From Alloyangia pacifica (GTDB lineage: Bacteria > Pseudomonadota > Alphaproteobacteria > Rhodobacterales > Rhodobacteraceae): a DNA stretch of 64,000 nt. The stretch spans positions 434,001-498,000 of the forward strand of contig NZ_CP022190.1 of the NCBI RefSeq assembly GCF_003111685.1. The letters are read 5' to 3'. The position numbers were made by a program, and so were the translations under genes. The notes below the pieces were generated by a model. The model had not been told where the DNA came from, searched no databases, and worked only from the letters and a program-made list of their open reading frames with translations. Of the stretch, positions 1 through 9,648 are shown piece after piece. Positions within the stretch are counted from its first letter, which is position 1. Each line of letters starts with the position of its first letter.

Positions 1-131
1 TAGACGAGGGGCTTCTTGCTCGAGGCGAGGCTGAGGCCGTACTCGCTCCGCGCAAGGCGGGCGAGCGCCTCGAAATCCGCATCGGTGAAGGCGAACTCCC
101 CCGGCAGGGTGTCGGCGCTGGCAAGGCTCAT
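1..131 (-). CDS. cheR: CheR chemotaxis methyltransferase, N-terminal fragment
   Basis: Only the first 43 codons lie in the window; the gene continues past the left edge. The visible N-terminus contains the FTDADFEALARLARSEYG stretch and then SSKKPLVY, typical of the CheR all-alpha N-terminal domain that precedes the SAM-dependent methyltransferase fold. CheR methylates glutamates on chemoreceptors in sensory adaptation. The ATG overlaps the cheW stop codon as ATGA, so it is probably translationally coupled as the fifth gene of the operon. Assignment rests on the short N-terminus plus position; the catalytic domain is not visible. Confidence 0.8.
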   Translation of the reverse strand, partial: MSLASADTLPGEFAFTDADFEALARLARSEYGLSLASSKKPLV

Positions 132-595
132 GCGGCGGCTCCGCCTTCCTGGTCGAGCACCGCGTCGAGATTAACGACGCGCACCATGGACTCGCCGACA
201 GAGATCACGCCGAGGATGGCTTGGCGCGCCGCGTCGGACTTCATGTCAGGGGTTTCCTGTATCGAGGATTTCGCGACCGAGAGGATCTCGGACACGGACT
301 CCACCAGAAGACCTATGGTCGTGCCGCCCGCAGCGGCGACGATCACCACATTGCGCTCGTTGTCCGGCGTTTCACCGAGGCCGAAGCGAGCTGAAAGGTC
401 GAAGATCGGGATCACCGCACCGCGCAGGTTCATCACGCCAAGCACATCGTCGGGCGTATGCGGCAGCTTGGTCACCGGGGTCCAGCGGCGGATCTCGCGG
501 ATTTGCATGATCTCAAGGCAGAAACTCTGGTTTCCCGCCGAGAAGGTGATGAATTCGAACTGCGTCTCAGTCTGTCCCTCGTCGGCGTCAAGCAT
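128..595 (-). CDS. cheW: CheW chemotaxis coupling protein
   Basis: A 155-residue single CheW-like domain protein, normal for the family. The segment FITFSAGNQSFCLEIMQIREI followed by the LPHTPDDVLGVMNLRG loop is the classic CheW signature, and VRVVNLDAVL closes the fold. CheW bridges the kinase CheA to methyl-accepting receptors in the cytoplasmic array. The start overlaps the end of cheA by 8 nt, with GGAG just upstream of the ATG, and the stop overlaps cheR. The gene therefore sits inside a continuous cheY-cheA-cheW-cheR operon. Confidence 0.95.
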   Translation of the reverse strand: MLDADEGQTETQFEFITFSAGNQSFCLEIMQIREIRRWTPVTKLPHTPDDVLGVMNLRGAVIPIFDLSARFGLGETPDNERNVVIVAAAGGTTIGLLVESVSEILSVAKSSIQETPDMKSDAARQAILGVISVGESMVRVVNLDAVLDQEGGAAA

Positions 596-2708
596 GGCGA
601 AGCTCCAGTTTCGGGGGGGTTACGGCCGGGAAATAGGGGGCGGCGGGCTGCAGCTTGACCACTTCCTCGGGGTCGAGGATCAGGGCGATCTTGCCATCCC
701 CGAGGATCGTTGCCGCGGACACGCCGGGGATGGCGGCATAGTTGCTTTCGAGGCTCTTGATAACCACCTGACGCTGGTCGTGGATCGCCTCGACCCGCAA
801 CGCGGTGAGCCCTTGGCTCTCCGTGCTCACCAGCAGCAGCACGCCGTCTCCCGCCTCCTTCCGCGCGGGGCAGAGACCGAGGTTGAAGGCGACGTCCACG
901 ACCGGCACGTAGGCGCCGCGCACAAGGATCACCACGCCCTTGGTGCCCACCGCGTGCAGGTCGCGCTGGCTGGGGCGGATCGTTTCGATGATCGAGGCGA
1001 TGGGGATCACCATGGTCTGATCCGCGACCGAGATGACGAAGCCGTCCATCACCGCGAGGGTGAGCGGCAGCACGATGGTGAAGGTGGTGCCGGCGCCGGG
1101 CGTAGAGGCAATGGAAACCCGCCCACCGAGCGCGGAAACGGCGTTTTTAACGACATCCATGCCGACGCCGCGGCCCGAGAGGTTCGATACCTCACTCGCC
1201 GTGGAGAACCCGGGCAGAAACAGCAGGTTGTCGATCTCGGATTCTGACAGCTCGGCTTCGGGAAGGACAAGGCCCTTCTCGATGGCCTTTTCGAGGATTC
1301 GCGCCCTGTTCAGACCGGCGCCGTCGTCCCCGATCTCGATGAAGACGCTGCCCGAGCGGTGTGAGGCGGAGAGGCGTATGGTGCCAATGGCCTCCTTGCT
1401 GGCGGAACTGCGGGCAGCAGGTTTTTCCAGCCCATGATCGACCGCGTTGCGCACCATATGCGTGAGCGGGTCAGCCAGGCGTTCGATCACCGTCTTGTCG
1501 ACCTCGGTCGAGTCACCGATCGTGACGAGCCGCGCCTTCTTGCCAGTGGCCTCCGCAGCCTCGCGGACGATGCGGGACATGCGCTGGAAGAGGGGCTTCA
1601 CCGGTTGCGCGCGGATGGCCATGACCCCTTCCTGGATGTCGCGGGCGAGGAGCTTGTAGGCCTCGAGCTCGTTGGTGAGATGGGCGACTGCGGGAAGCTC
1701 CAGTTCCTCGATCCGCTGGGAGATCATCGCCTGGTTGATGATCAGCTCGCCTACCGTGTTGATGAGCCGGTCGACCCGTTCGAGGTCGACGCGCAGGGTC
1801 GGGCGCGGGCCGCGCGCCTCGCCGCGCTGGGCGTCGCCGCGGGCATCGGCGGGCTCCAACGCGGCGGTGGGACCGTCAAGGTCGAACGGCGGGGGCGGGG
1901 GCGCGAGTCCGGGAAGATCCGGGGCCGGATCGAGGGGCGCGGGCGCCGACCCGCCGTCGTCCTCGCGGATGTCGAGGTCGCAGAGCGACTCGACGAATTC
2001 GAAGATTTCGTGCAGCACTGTCTCGGGTTCCGGGGTCTCGAGTTGGAGCCTCCAGGACATCACCGCGCCATTGGGGTCGAAGGCATCGAACTCGGGCAGC
2101 GCCGAGAGGTCGGCGGAGACCCGCAGTTCGCCAAGCTCGGCAAGCGCGTCGAACAGCAGAAGGGGCTCGTGTCCGTTGGCATAAAGCGCGGGACTGGGCT
2201 TGAAGCGGATGTGGAAGCGGCGCAGGGCGCTCTCCTCGGCGGCGTCGCCGGACCCGTCGAGATCCGCCGGTGCCGCGTCGAAGTCCAGACTGAGGGCATC
2301 GAAGCTGAAGCTGTCGTCCTTGTCCGCCTCGCCGAGATAGCTGTCGAGTTCCTTGAGGATGGCGGCCTCGGACTCGGCGTTTGGCTCGCGCTCGTCACGC
2401 GCCGCTTCCACGAGGTCGGCAAGCTGGTCGCCGGAGCGGTGGAAGAGGTGCATCAGCTCTGCGTTGACCTTCAGTTCCTGGCTGCGCACCTTGTCCATCA
2501 CCGTCTCGAAGGTGTGGGCAAAGCTCACCAGCCGGTCGAGGGCGAAGGCCCCTGCGCCGCCCTTGATCGAGTGCACGGCGCGGAACACGGCGTTGACCAC
2601 ATCCATGTCCTCGGGGTCCTGTTCCATCGAGGAAAGCCCCTCGACGAGCGCTTCGAGCAGCTCTTCGCATTCCTCGAAAAACGTATCGCGGATCGAATTT
2701 CCCGACAT
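588..2708 (-). CDS. cheA: CheA chemotaxis sensor histidine kinase
   Basis: A 706-residue CheA. The N-terminal HPt domain carries the phospho-accepting His46 in AVHSIKGGAGAF. An acidic/proline-rich linker (about residues 120-300) holds the response-regulator docking region. It is followed by the dimerisation helices (about 310-370), the HATPase domain with NAVDHGLE and GVGMDVVKNAV boxes, and a C-terminal CheW-like domain (about 555-690). It autophosphorylates on histidine and passes phosphate to CheY. The ATG lies 2 nt after the cheY stop codon and the stop overlaps cheW, so it is co-transcribed with both. Confidence 0.96.
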   Translation of the reverse strand: MSGNSIRDTFFEECEELLEALVEGLSSMEQDPEDMDVVNAVFRAVHSIKGGAGAFALDRLVSFAHTFETVMDKVRSQELKVNAELMHLFHRSGDQLADLVEAARDEREPNAESEAAILKELDSYLGEADKDDSFSFDALSLDFDAAPADLDGSGDAAEESALRRFHIRFKPSPALYANGHEPLLLFDALAELGELRVSADLSALPEFDAFDPNGAVMSWRLQLETPEPETVLHEIFEFVESLCDLDIREDDGGSAPAPLDPAPDLPGLAPPPPPFDLDGPTAALEPADARGDAQRGEARGPRPTLRVDLERVDRLINTVGELIINQAMISQRIEELELPAVAHLTNELEAYKLLARDIQEGVMAIRAQPVKPLFQRMSRIVREAAEATGKKARLVTIGDSTEVDKTVIERLADPLTHMVRNAVDHGLEKPAARSSASKEAIGTIRLSASHRSGSVFIEIGDDGAGLNRARILEKAIEKGLVLPEAELSESEIDNLLFLPGFSTASEVSNLSGRGVGMDVVKNAVSALGGRVSIASTPGAGTTFTIVLPLTLAVMDGFVISVADQTMVIPIASIIETIRPSQRDLHAVGTKGVVILVRGAYVPVVDVAFNLGLCPARKEAGDGVLLLVSTESQGLTALRVEAIHDQRQVVIKSLESNYAAIPGVSAATILGDGKIALILDPEEVVKLQPAAPYFPAVTPPKLELRHA

Positions 2709-2710
2709 CT

Positions 2711-3085
2711 CTACACCATGTGTCCTGTGAGCCGGCGCAGCACCGAAACCAATGATGCGTCGTCGAAAGGTTTCACGATCCAGCCGGTGGCCCCGGCGGC
2801 GCGCGCGCGGGCCTTGAGGTCGGCGCCGCTTTCGGTGGTCAGCACGATGATCGGCACCGTCGTGCGGTTGGGACCACTGCGCAGCGTCTCGATCACGCCG
2901 AAGCCGTCCATGTTGGGCATGTTGATGTCGGTGATCACCACATCCGGCTCGACCTCGGAGAATTGTTCGACCCCCTCGACGCCGTCGCAGGCAGAGTGAA
3001 ACTCGAAGCCGGCGCCTTCGAGCGAGATGCGCAGCAGGTTGCGGATCGTCCGGGAATCGTCGATCGCGAGGACTTTCGTCGTCAT
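2711..3085 (-). CDS. cheY: CheY-type single-domain response regulator
   Basis: A 124-residue receiver domain beginning MTTKVLAIDDSRTIRNLL. It shows the acidic pair DD, the phospho-acceptor Asp in VVITDINMPNMDG, the conserved Thr in VLTTES and the Lys in WIVKPFD, so all residues of an active receiver are present. No output domain follows, consistent with a CheY that binds the flagellar switch or acts as phosphate sink. I chose the ATG at 3085 rather than an upstream in-frame start because it forms an ATGA overlap with the STAS gene and opens exactly at the domain. Confidence 0.94.
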   Translation of the reverse strand: MTTKVLAIDDSRTIRNLLRISLEGAGFEFHSACDGVEGVEQFSEVEPDVVITDINMPNMDGFGVIETLRSGPNRTTVPIIVLTTESGADLKARARAAGATGWIVKPFDDASLVSVLRRLTGHMV

Positions 3086-3405
3086 TGCAGTGCCTCCTTG
3101 CCGTCCGCGAGACCGGGTCCGGCGCCCGCGCCGCTGTCGTCGAAATGGGTGGGCGGCAGACCGAGCCGATCGAGCCCGCCGCGGAACGACTCGCTGATGT
3201 CGGTCAGGCGGAAGGCGAGCCCCTCTTGCTGCCATTGCTTCTGCGCCACGAGCAGGATCTGCAGCCGGTGGGCATCGAGCCGAAGAACGTCCTGCACGCT
3301 GATCGAAACGGGCATGTGCCGCGCCCCGAGCAGGAAGGGCACGAGGGGGTCTTCGCCATTGCGGTTGCGCCCCGGGTCGAGCACATGGCTGTGAAGCTCA
3401 GTCAT
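3082..3405 (-). CDS. STAS-domain protein heading the chemotaxis operon
   Basis: A 107-residue protein with no signal or membrane segment. The pattern PVSISVQDVLRLDAHRLQILLVAQKQWQQEG resembles a STAS (anti-sigma-factor antagonist) fold of the sort found at the head of alphaproteobacterial che operons. The usual phospho-site serine is not obvious: LRLDAHRLQ replaces the common DSSG-like motif. It is the first gene of the operon, with an AGGA element before the ATG and an ATGA overlap with cheY. The function is not established; a scaffold or regulatory partner of the CheA array is a guess from context. Confidence 0.72.
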   Translation of the reverse strand: MTELHSHVLDPGRNRNGEDPLVPFLLGARHMPVSISVQDVLRLDAHRLQILLVAQKQWQQEGLAFRLTDISESFRGGLDRLGLPPTHFDDSGAGAGPGLADGKEALQ

Positions 3406-3734
3406 CGCGAAATCTGTCCTTTGCCAGAGGAGAGCGGGGGCAGCCGCGGCCAGCGGGCTGCCGGTCCCCGTGGGAGTGTTGAGCCTTTGTCCCGAGGCCG
3501 GCGGAGGACGCGTGACAGGGCACGCGCAGATCAGGTCCGGACCGCCCCCCAGACTCGCCGGCCGCTCCCGGGACGGGTTCGAGAACTACAGCCGGGGTCT
3601 TAACAAAGCGTTCTGGCGCCCGGCCTTTTTGCGCCTCCCCCGGCATTCCGCGAAGACGGCACGGCCAGCGCTTGCATCCGCGGTGCGCAGCGCGCACAAA
3701 TTCGCGAAAGCGATCTGGCAGGGAGCAGGACGAG
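3406..3734. other. Divergent intergenic region between the che operon and the TPP enzyme gene
   Basis: This 329-bp gap separates divergently transcribed genes and must hold both promoters. A GGGAG ribosome-binding element lies just before 3735. Open frames here are short, arginine-rich and in antisense register. I see no convincing hairpin, repeat or RNA gene. Confidence 0.5.
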
Positions 3735-5399
3735 ATGCGCAACGGTGGTCAATTGGTGGTTGAAAGCCTGATCGCGCTTGGGGCCACGCGGGCTTTCGGG
3801 GTTCCGGGAGAGAGCTACCTTGCCGTGCTCGACGCGCTGCATGACACGGCGGGCAAGCTGGACTTCGTGCTCTGCCGTCAGGAGGGCGGCGCGGCGTTCA
3901 TGGCAGCGGCGCATGGCAAGCTGACCGGCAGCCCGGGGATTTGCATGGTGACCCGCGGGCCGGGGGCGACCAACGCTGCGATCGGCGTGCACACGGCGAT
4001 GCAGGACAGCGTGCCGATGATCCTGCTGGTCGGCCAGGTGGCCACGGACATGAAAGAGCGCGAGGCCTTCCAGGAGATCGACTACCGGGCCGTCTTCGGC
4101 ACCATGGCGAAATGGGCGACCGAGATCGAGAACGTCGAGCGCATCCCAGAGATCCTGTCTCGTGCCTGGATCACCGCCACGACCGGCCGGCCCGGCCCTG
4201 TGGTCGTCGCGCTGCCCGAGGACGTGCTCATGGCGCAGACCGAAGTCGCGCCGCTGACCGACCCGGTGAAAGTCTACGCGTCCGAGCCCGCCGCCGACGC
4301 CGTGCGCGACGCGGTCGCGCTGCTGCAGCATGCCGAGCGGCCGCTGATCGTGATCGGCGGCGCCGAATGGACCGGCCCCGCCCGCGCCGCACTGCAGGGC
4401 TTTGCCGAGGCTTCGGACATCCCGATCATCACCTCTTTCCGCTATCAGGACCAGGTTGACAGCGCCTGCGCCTGCTTCTGCGGCGACGCGGGCGTGGGCA
4501 TGACCGCAGGGGTCAAGGCGCTGCTAGAGGATGCCGACGTGGTGCTCGCGCTGGGAACCCGCTTCGGCGAGAACATGACCGACGGCTACACGCTGCTCGA
4601 GGTGCCGACGCCGAAGCAGAAGATCATCCACGTTCATGCCTCGGACCGTGAGATCGGTAAGGTCTACCGGCCTACGGTCGGGGTGCATGCGGACCCCGGG
4701 CGCTTCGTCCAGGCGCTGCCCGCCAAGGTGACCGGCAATTGGAAGGCATGGCGGGCCGAGGCGCGGGCGGCCTATCTTGGTTTCATCGACAAGGCCCCGG
4801 CGCAGCCCGGGCCGGTCGACATGGTGGCGGTCTGCAAACATATGCGCGAAGTGCTGGGCAGCGACGTTGTGCTCACCAATGGCGCGGGCAATTTCACCGT
4901 CTGGCCGACCCGCTTCTTCCGTTTCCGGCCCGGCATGCGGCTTCTTGCGCCGCAGTCCGGGGCTATGGGCTACGGCGTGCCGGCGGCCATCGCCGCCAAG
5001 CTCGCGCGCCCCGAGGCGACCGTCATCTGCTTTGCCGGGGACGGGGATTTCCAGATGAACGGGCAAGAGCTCTCCTCGGCGCGGCAGGCCGGGGCGGCGG
5101 TGATCGTGCTGGTGCTCAACAACGGCACCTATGGCACCATCCGCGCCCATCAGGAGCGCGAGTTCCCCGAACGGGTGAGTGGCACCTCGATCGTCAATCC
5201 CGACTTCGCGGCGCTGGGGCGGGCCTATGGGATGCATGGCGAACACGTCGCGCACACCGAGGCGTTCGCCGCCGCCTTCGAGCGCGCGCTGGCGGCACCG
5301 CATGGCGCGGTGCTCGAGCTCGATATCGCTGCCGAAGCGCTGACCCCCTACCGCACGCTCTCGGAAATCCGTGCGGGCGGGCTCGCGGCCAAGTCATGA
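3735..5399 (+). CDS. Thiamine pyrophosphate-dependent enzyme, acetolactate-synthase-like
   Basis: A 554-residue protein with the three-domain layout of the acetolactate synthase/benzoylformate decarboxylase superfamily. The N-terminal Pyr domain has the GVPGESYLAVLDAL start and the catalytic Glu in CRQEGGAAFMA, a central Rossmann-like domain spans roughly 190-330, and the C-terminal PP domain has the TPP/Mg motif GDGDFQMNGQEL ending in VLNNGTYGT. No small regulatory subunit gene follows, and it stands alone, so a housekeeping IlvB role is unlikely. Similar stand-alone enzymes act on 2-oxo acids of uncertain identity. The ATG at 3735 follows GGGAGCAGGACGAG and starts just before the conserved domain. 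Confidence 0.85.
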   Translation: MRNGGQLVVESLIALGATRAFGVPGESYLAVLDALHDTAGKLDFVLCRQEGGAAFMAAAHGKLTGSPGICMVTRGPGATNAAIGVHTAMQDSVPMILLVGQVATDMKEREAFQEIDYRAVFGTMAKWATEIENVERIPEILSRAWITATTGRPGPVVVALPEDVLMAQTEVAPLTDPVKVYASEPAADAVRDAVALLQHAERPLIVIGGAEWTGPARAALQGFAEASDIPIITSFRYQDQVDSACACFCGDAGVGMTAGVKALLEDADVVLALGTRFGENMTDGYTLLEVPTPKQKIIHVHASDREIGKVYRPTVGVHADPGRFVQALPAKVTGNWKAWRAEARAAYLGFIDKAPAQPGPVDMVAVCKHMREVLGSDVVLTNGAGNFTVWPTRFFRFRPGMRLLAPQSGAMGYGVPAAIAAKLARPEATVICFAGDGDFQMNGQELSSARQAGAAVIVLVLNNGTYGTIRAHQEREFPERVSGTSIVNPDFAALGRAYGMHGEHVAHTEAFAAAFERALAAPHGAVLELDIAAEALTPYRTLSEIRAGGLAAKS

Positions 5400-5578
5400 G
5401 TTCGGCGGACCCGGCAGCTGCACCAGGTCGCCGCCTGTCCGCCCGTGGATCCCTGCGTCGACAAGCAGGATTCACCCCTTAGTGATAAGCGCTTAGGCGC
5501 CGACTCTCACGTCACATGTTGCTGTAATGTTCCGCGCGCGGTAGGAGGCCGGAAAACAACGTACCGAGGCGGCAGCAG

Positions 5579-6391
5579 ATGAAAAGAGAGTACGAAACCA
5601 TCCTTGGCGCAGTGACCTTCCTGGCGCTGCTGTGCCTGGGCTACGCCTATTATGAGCTGGGTGTGTCGGCGGCCAGCACGCGGGCGCTTCCGGTGATCCT
5701 TGCAGGCTATGTCGCGGTGCTGGTGCTGGTGTTCAAGGGGCTGGGGCTGTCGCTGACCCGCTCGCGGCGGCAGGAGCTCACCCGGCACGTGAAGGCCCAT
5801 GCCCCGGCGCTTTCGCGCAACCTGCGGCTGGCGGTAAAGAAGAACGATTACAACCGGGTGATTGCCGACGAGCGGCACGACATCGTGCTCGAGTTCCTCG
5901 ACAGCATCGAGCTGTCCTTCGACTATCACCGCATCGAGCCGGCGGTCGTCGACTTCGTCATGGACGAGATCGACCGGATTGAGAACGAGGCGCGGGAGGG
6001 CGGCTTTGACGCCGAGGATTACCCGAGCGATCCCACCGAGTTCGAGCATTGGTGCGCCGCGCAACTGCGCCATTTCGGCTGGGACGCGGATGTCACCAAG
6101 CGCGGCTACGACCAGGGCATCGACATCGTCGCGCGCAAGGGCGCGCTGGTGATCGGCCTGCAGGTCAAGCGATACAATTCGCCGGTCGGCAACAAGGCCA
6201 TCCAGGAGGCCTTCACCGGCAAGAATTACTATGGGCTGGCCGGGGCGGGTGTGCTCGCCACCGCCGGGTTCACGCCGAGCGCGCAGCGGCTCGCCGCGAC
6301 CACCGGGGTGCTTCTGCTGAGCCCGCACGACCTGCCGCGCCTCGATCGCGAATTCGGTGTCGAGAGCTTCACCGAGGCCTGGGCCATGTGA
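5579..6391 (+). CDS. Membrane-anchored Mrr-like restriction endonuclease family protein
   Basis: A 270-residue protein. Two hydrophobic segments lie near the N-terminus (about 10-28 and 37-55), followed by a charged, helical linker (about 60-145). The C-terminus is a PD-(D/E)xK nuclease fold of the Mrr_cat family: FEHWCAAQLRHFGW, then GYDQGIDIVA with Asp182 and LQVKRY with Gln195/Lys197 forming the catalytic D...QxK set, then the helix NKAIQEAFTG. The nuclease residues look intact. The membrane anchor argues for surveillance of DNA near the inner membrane rather than a classic type IV enzyme, but its target is unknown. No methyltransferase or partner gene is adjacent. Confidence 0.8.
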   Translation: MKREYETILGAVTFLALLCLGYAYYELGVSAASTRALPVILAGYVAVLVLVFKGLGLSLTRSRRQELTRHVKAHAPALSRNLRLAVKKNDYNRVIADERHDIVLEFLDSIELSFDYHRIEPAVVDFVMDEIDRIENEAREGGFDAEDYPSDPTEFEHWCAAQLRHFGWDADVTKRGYDQGIDIVARKGALVIGLQVKRYNSPVGNKAIQEAFTGKNYYGLAGAGVLATAGFTPSAQRLAATTGVLLLSPHDLPRLDREFGVESFTEAWAM

Positions 6392-6467
6392 TCACGGTCG
6401 GCGTGGCTTGCGCGGGCTGCGAAAGACGGCGCCGTTTCTGACCGCCTGTCTTTCGACGCCGGGGTGC

Positions 6468-7556
6468 TCAGGGCGCGCGGAAGTGGCGGTAGAAGTTGCG
6501 GAAGAACCCGTCGGGCGAGAGCCAATCCTCCCAGATTTCCCGTGCCCGCCGCTGCTGGTCGACGAACTGCTCGGCGCTGAGCCCGGCATGGTGATCGGCG
6601 AGGATCTGCCCCGCCCGCTGGTGCTCGGCTTGGGGAACCCAGACCAGCTCTTTCTGCCAGTCGATCAGGAAGTCGTAGGGAAGAACACAGTTCGTGTCGA
6701 GAAACAGCGGCGGACGGCCGGCCGCCATGATCTCGTAAAAGCGCAGGGAATAGTTCCCGATGCCGCGCACGCAGAGGCTGTAGTCGCTGTCGGCGAGATT
6801 GCTCAGAAAGGTCTCGAGCGCGCTCTGCCGTGCGACGGTCTTCTCGTCGGCGGTGGATTTCTGGTCGGCCCCGGCAAAGAAATCGCCGTGCAGCACGAAA
6901 TGGGTGTCCACGCCGGGGTGGTCGAGCAGGGTTTGGACCGCCTGGGCCCGCAGGAACTTGTGCTGGAAATTCTCCCTCAGGGACGCGGAATGCCCCGACA
7001 TGCGAATATCGGAGAGATAGGGCAGCGAGGTGCGGGCGAACTGCTTGAGGCGGGTCTTGGCGGTCGGCCTTTTAACCTGCCCGCAGAAGCCGATCGAGGG
7101 GCGCTGCTGTTTCTGGCGTAGCGGGGCGGGGCCGTTGGTGTGATCGGGAACCCAGGCGGGCAGGCCGAATTCGTTCGGCTGCCGGTCCTTCTCGACCGTC
7201 GGCGTAAACAGGAGCGCATTGGCGGCCGGGAACTTGAAGTCGTAGTCGCGCTCGTGGAAAACGACGATCTGCTTACCCGCTTCCGCCGCCTTTTGGGCGA
7301 AGCGGAGCGCGACATTGGTCGTGCCGTCCTGAAGGTAGCGGTGCCATGTGCCTGGCAGAACCACGACGTCGGCCTCGTCCATCGACCCGGCCAGCTCGAA
7401 ATAACCCAGGCCACTTTTCTTGTAGCTGTCGAAGGCATTGGTGTCTGCGGACCAGAATGCCCGTTCTTCGCGCCCGAAAAAGGGCAGCAGCATCGCACAT
7501 TGCATCGGGTTTGCGGGGGAGGCGAACGCCGGGTCCGTGTAGATCTTCAAACGCAT
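6468..7556 (-). CDS. Exostosin-family glycosyltransferase-like protein
   Basis: About 362 residues with no signal peptide. The C-terminal half has the exostosin/GT47-type signature: SDYSLCVRGIGNYSLRFYE, then AAGRPPLF with a conserved acidic residue, LPYDFLIDW and a basic tail. Enzymes of this group transfer sugars to polysaccharides or surface glycans, and the acceptor here is unknown. Two in-frame ATGs are 6 nt apart (7562 and 7556). I prefer 7556 because the weak GGA lies 9 nt upstream of it. The gene stands alone between a convergent nuclease gene and a divergent trpB. Confidence 0.72.
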   Translation of the reverse strand: MRLKIYTDPAFASPANPMQCAMLLPFFGREERAFWSADTNAFDSYKKSGLGYFELAGSMDEADVVVLPGTWHRYLQDGTTNVALRFAQKAAEAGKQIVVFHERDYDFKFPAANALLFTPTVEKDRQPNEFGLPAWVPDHTNGPAPLRQKQQRPSIGFCGQVKRPTAKTRLKQFARTSLPYLSDIRMSGHSASLRENFQHKFLRAQAVQTLLDHPGVDTHFVLHGDFFAGADQKSTADEKTVARQSALETFLSNLADSDYSLCVRGIGNYSLRFYEIMAAGRPPLFLDTNCVLPYDFLIDWQKELVWVPQAEHQRAGQILADHHAGLSAEQFVDQQRRAREIWEDWLSPDGFFRNFYRHFRAP

Positions 7557-7919
7557 CGACATGGGTCCAATCGTAATCGCGGCGCCAACCTGTGGACGCG
7601 CGGAAAATGGCTTCGCAAAAAATCCTTTTGAAGCGCGTGGTTCGCGCAAAAAAGCGCGGCGCTCATCGGAGGTTAGGAAGGCAAATTTTATTTTGCAAGG
7701 GGCACATTGGAAACCGCGGGCGAAAGCGGGACGCCTGCCGGAGAACTGCGCCCCGACTGCGCAATCGCCACCGCAGCGAGGCCGCGCGGCCCGGGGGCGG
7801 AGGTCCGGGACGAAACGGCGTCGGCTCATCGGGGACAATTCGGCGTGCGCGGCGCGTGACCTCTGGTCATTAGATGCGCGCTTGCTTTAGAGAGGGGGAA
7901 ATTCTGCGGGAGAGGCGCG
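7557..7919. other. Intergenic region between the glycosyltransferase gene and trpB
   Basis: The gap contains the divergent promoters. A short AT-rich dyad (GCAAA ... TTTGC, 7681-7696) stands out in otherwise GC-rich DNA, and a GGGAGAGG Shine-Dalgarno element precedes trpB. There is no coding sequence I would support, and no trp attenuator-like leader peptide with tandem Trp codons is seen. Confidence 0.45.
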
Positions 7920-9140
<1,221 letters not shown>

Positions 9141-9159
9141 AGGCTCGAAGCCATTGAAT

Positions 9160-9185
9160 GATCCGGGCGATGCGTCGCCCGGATC
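9160..9185. terminator. Hairpin between convergent trpB and the GFA gene
   Basis: A perfect 11-bp stem (GATCCGGGCGA / TCGCCCGGATC) with a 4-nt TGCG loop, followed on the plus strand by TTCT. It lies between two convergent genes and probably terminates both. Confidence 0.85.
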
Positions 9186-9187
9186 TT

Positions 9188-9580
9188 CTAGTCCTCGCCG
9201 CGCCCGGTGCCTTCGCGATTGCCCGCGTAGTGATGGGCGAGCGGCAGCTCCGGCAGCCAGGGCTCACGCCGGACTGTCCATTTCTCGTAACTCGGTACCA
9301 GCTGCCCAGGTGCGTCCAGAGCGCCGAGATGCAGCTCCACCTCGTCCCCGTCGATCGCAAAGACCGAAGAGCCGCAGAGCGGGCAGAAATGCCGCCCCTT
9401 GTAGCCTCGGGTTTCCCCGGTCACGGTAACCGCGGCTTCGGGGAACATCGCTGCGGCGTAGAACAGCGCGCCGTGGTGCTTGCGGCAGTCGAGGCAATGG
9501 CAGAGGCCGACCCGATAGGGCTCCCCCTCCGCCCGGATGCGGACTGCGCCGCAGAGGCATCCGCCTTCGTAGGTATCCAT
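9188..9580 (-). CDS. GFA/Mss4-like zinc-binding protein
   Basis: A 130-residue cytoplasmic protein of the GFA (glutathione-dependent formaldehyde-activating enzyme-like) family. It has paired zinc-binding cysteines: GGCLCGAVRI, CHCLDCRKHHG and HFCPLCGSS. Most family members have no proven activity, so the family name should not be read as an assigned reaction. The ATG at 9580 opens directly on the MDTYEGGCLCG domain start; longer upstream frames have no homology. A second family member lies at 60796-61179. Confidence 0.88.
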   Translation of the reverse strand: MDTYEGGCLCGAVRIRAEGEPYRVGLCHCLDCRKHHGALFYAAAMFPEAAVTVTGETRGYKGRHFCPLCGSSVFAIDGDEVELHLGALDAPGQLVPSYEKWTVRREPWLPELPLAHHYAGNREGTGRGED

Positions 9581-9648
9581 TGCGCCGCTCCTCCGGTCAG
9601 TGCTTGCACCGGAGGTATCGCCCGGGGCGCGCAGGGCAAGACCTGCGC

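Noticed and set aside
1434-2999. A 521-codon plus-strand frame opposite cheA and cheY
   Set aside because: Antisense shadow in GC-rich DNA; cheA has all kinase motifs on the minus strand.
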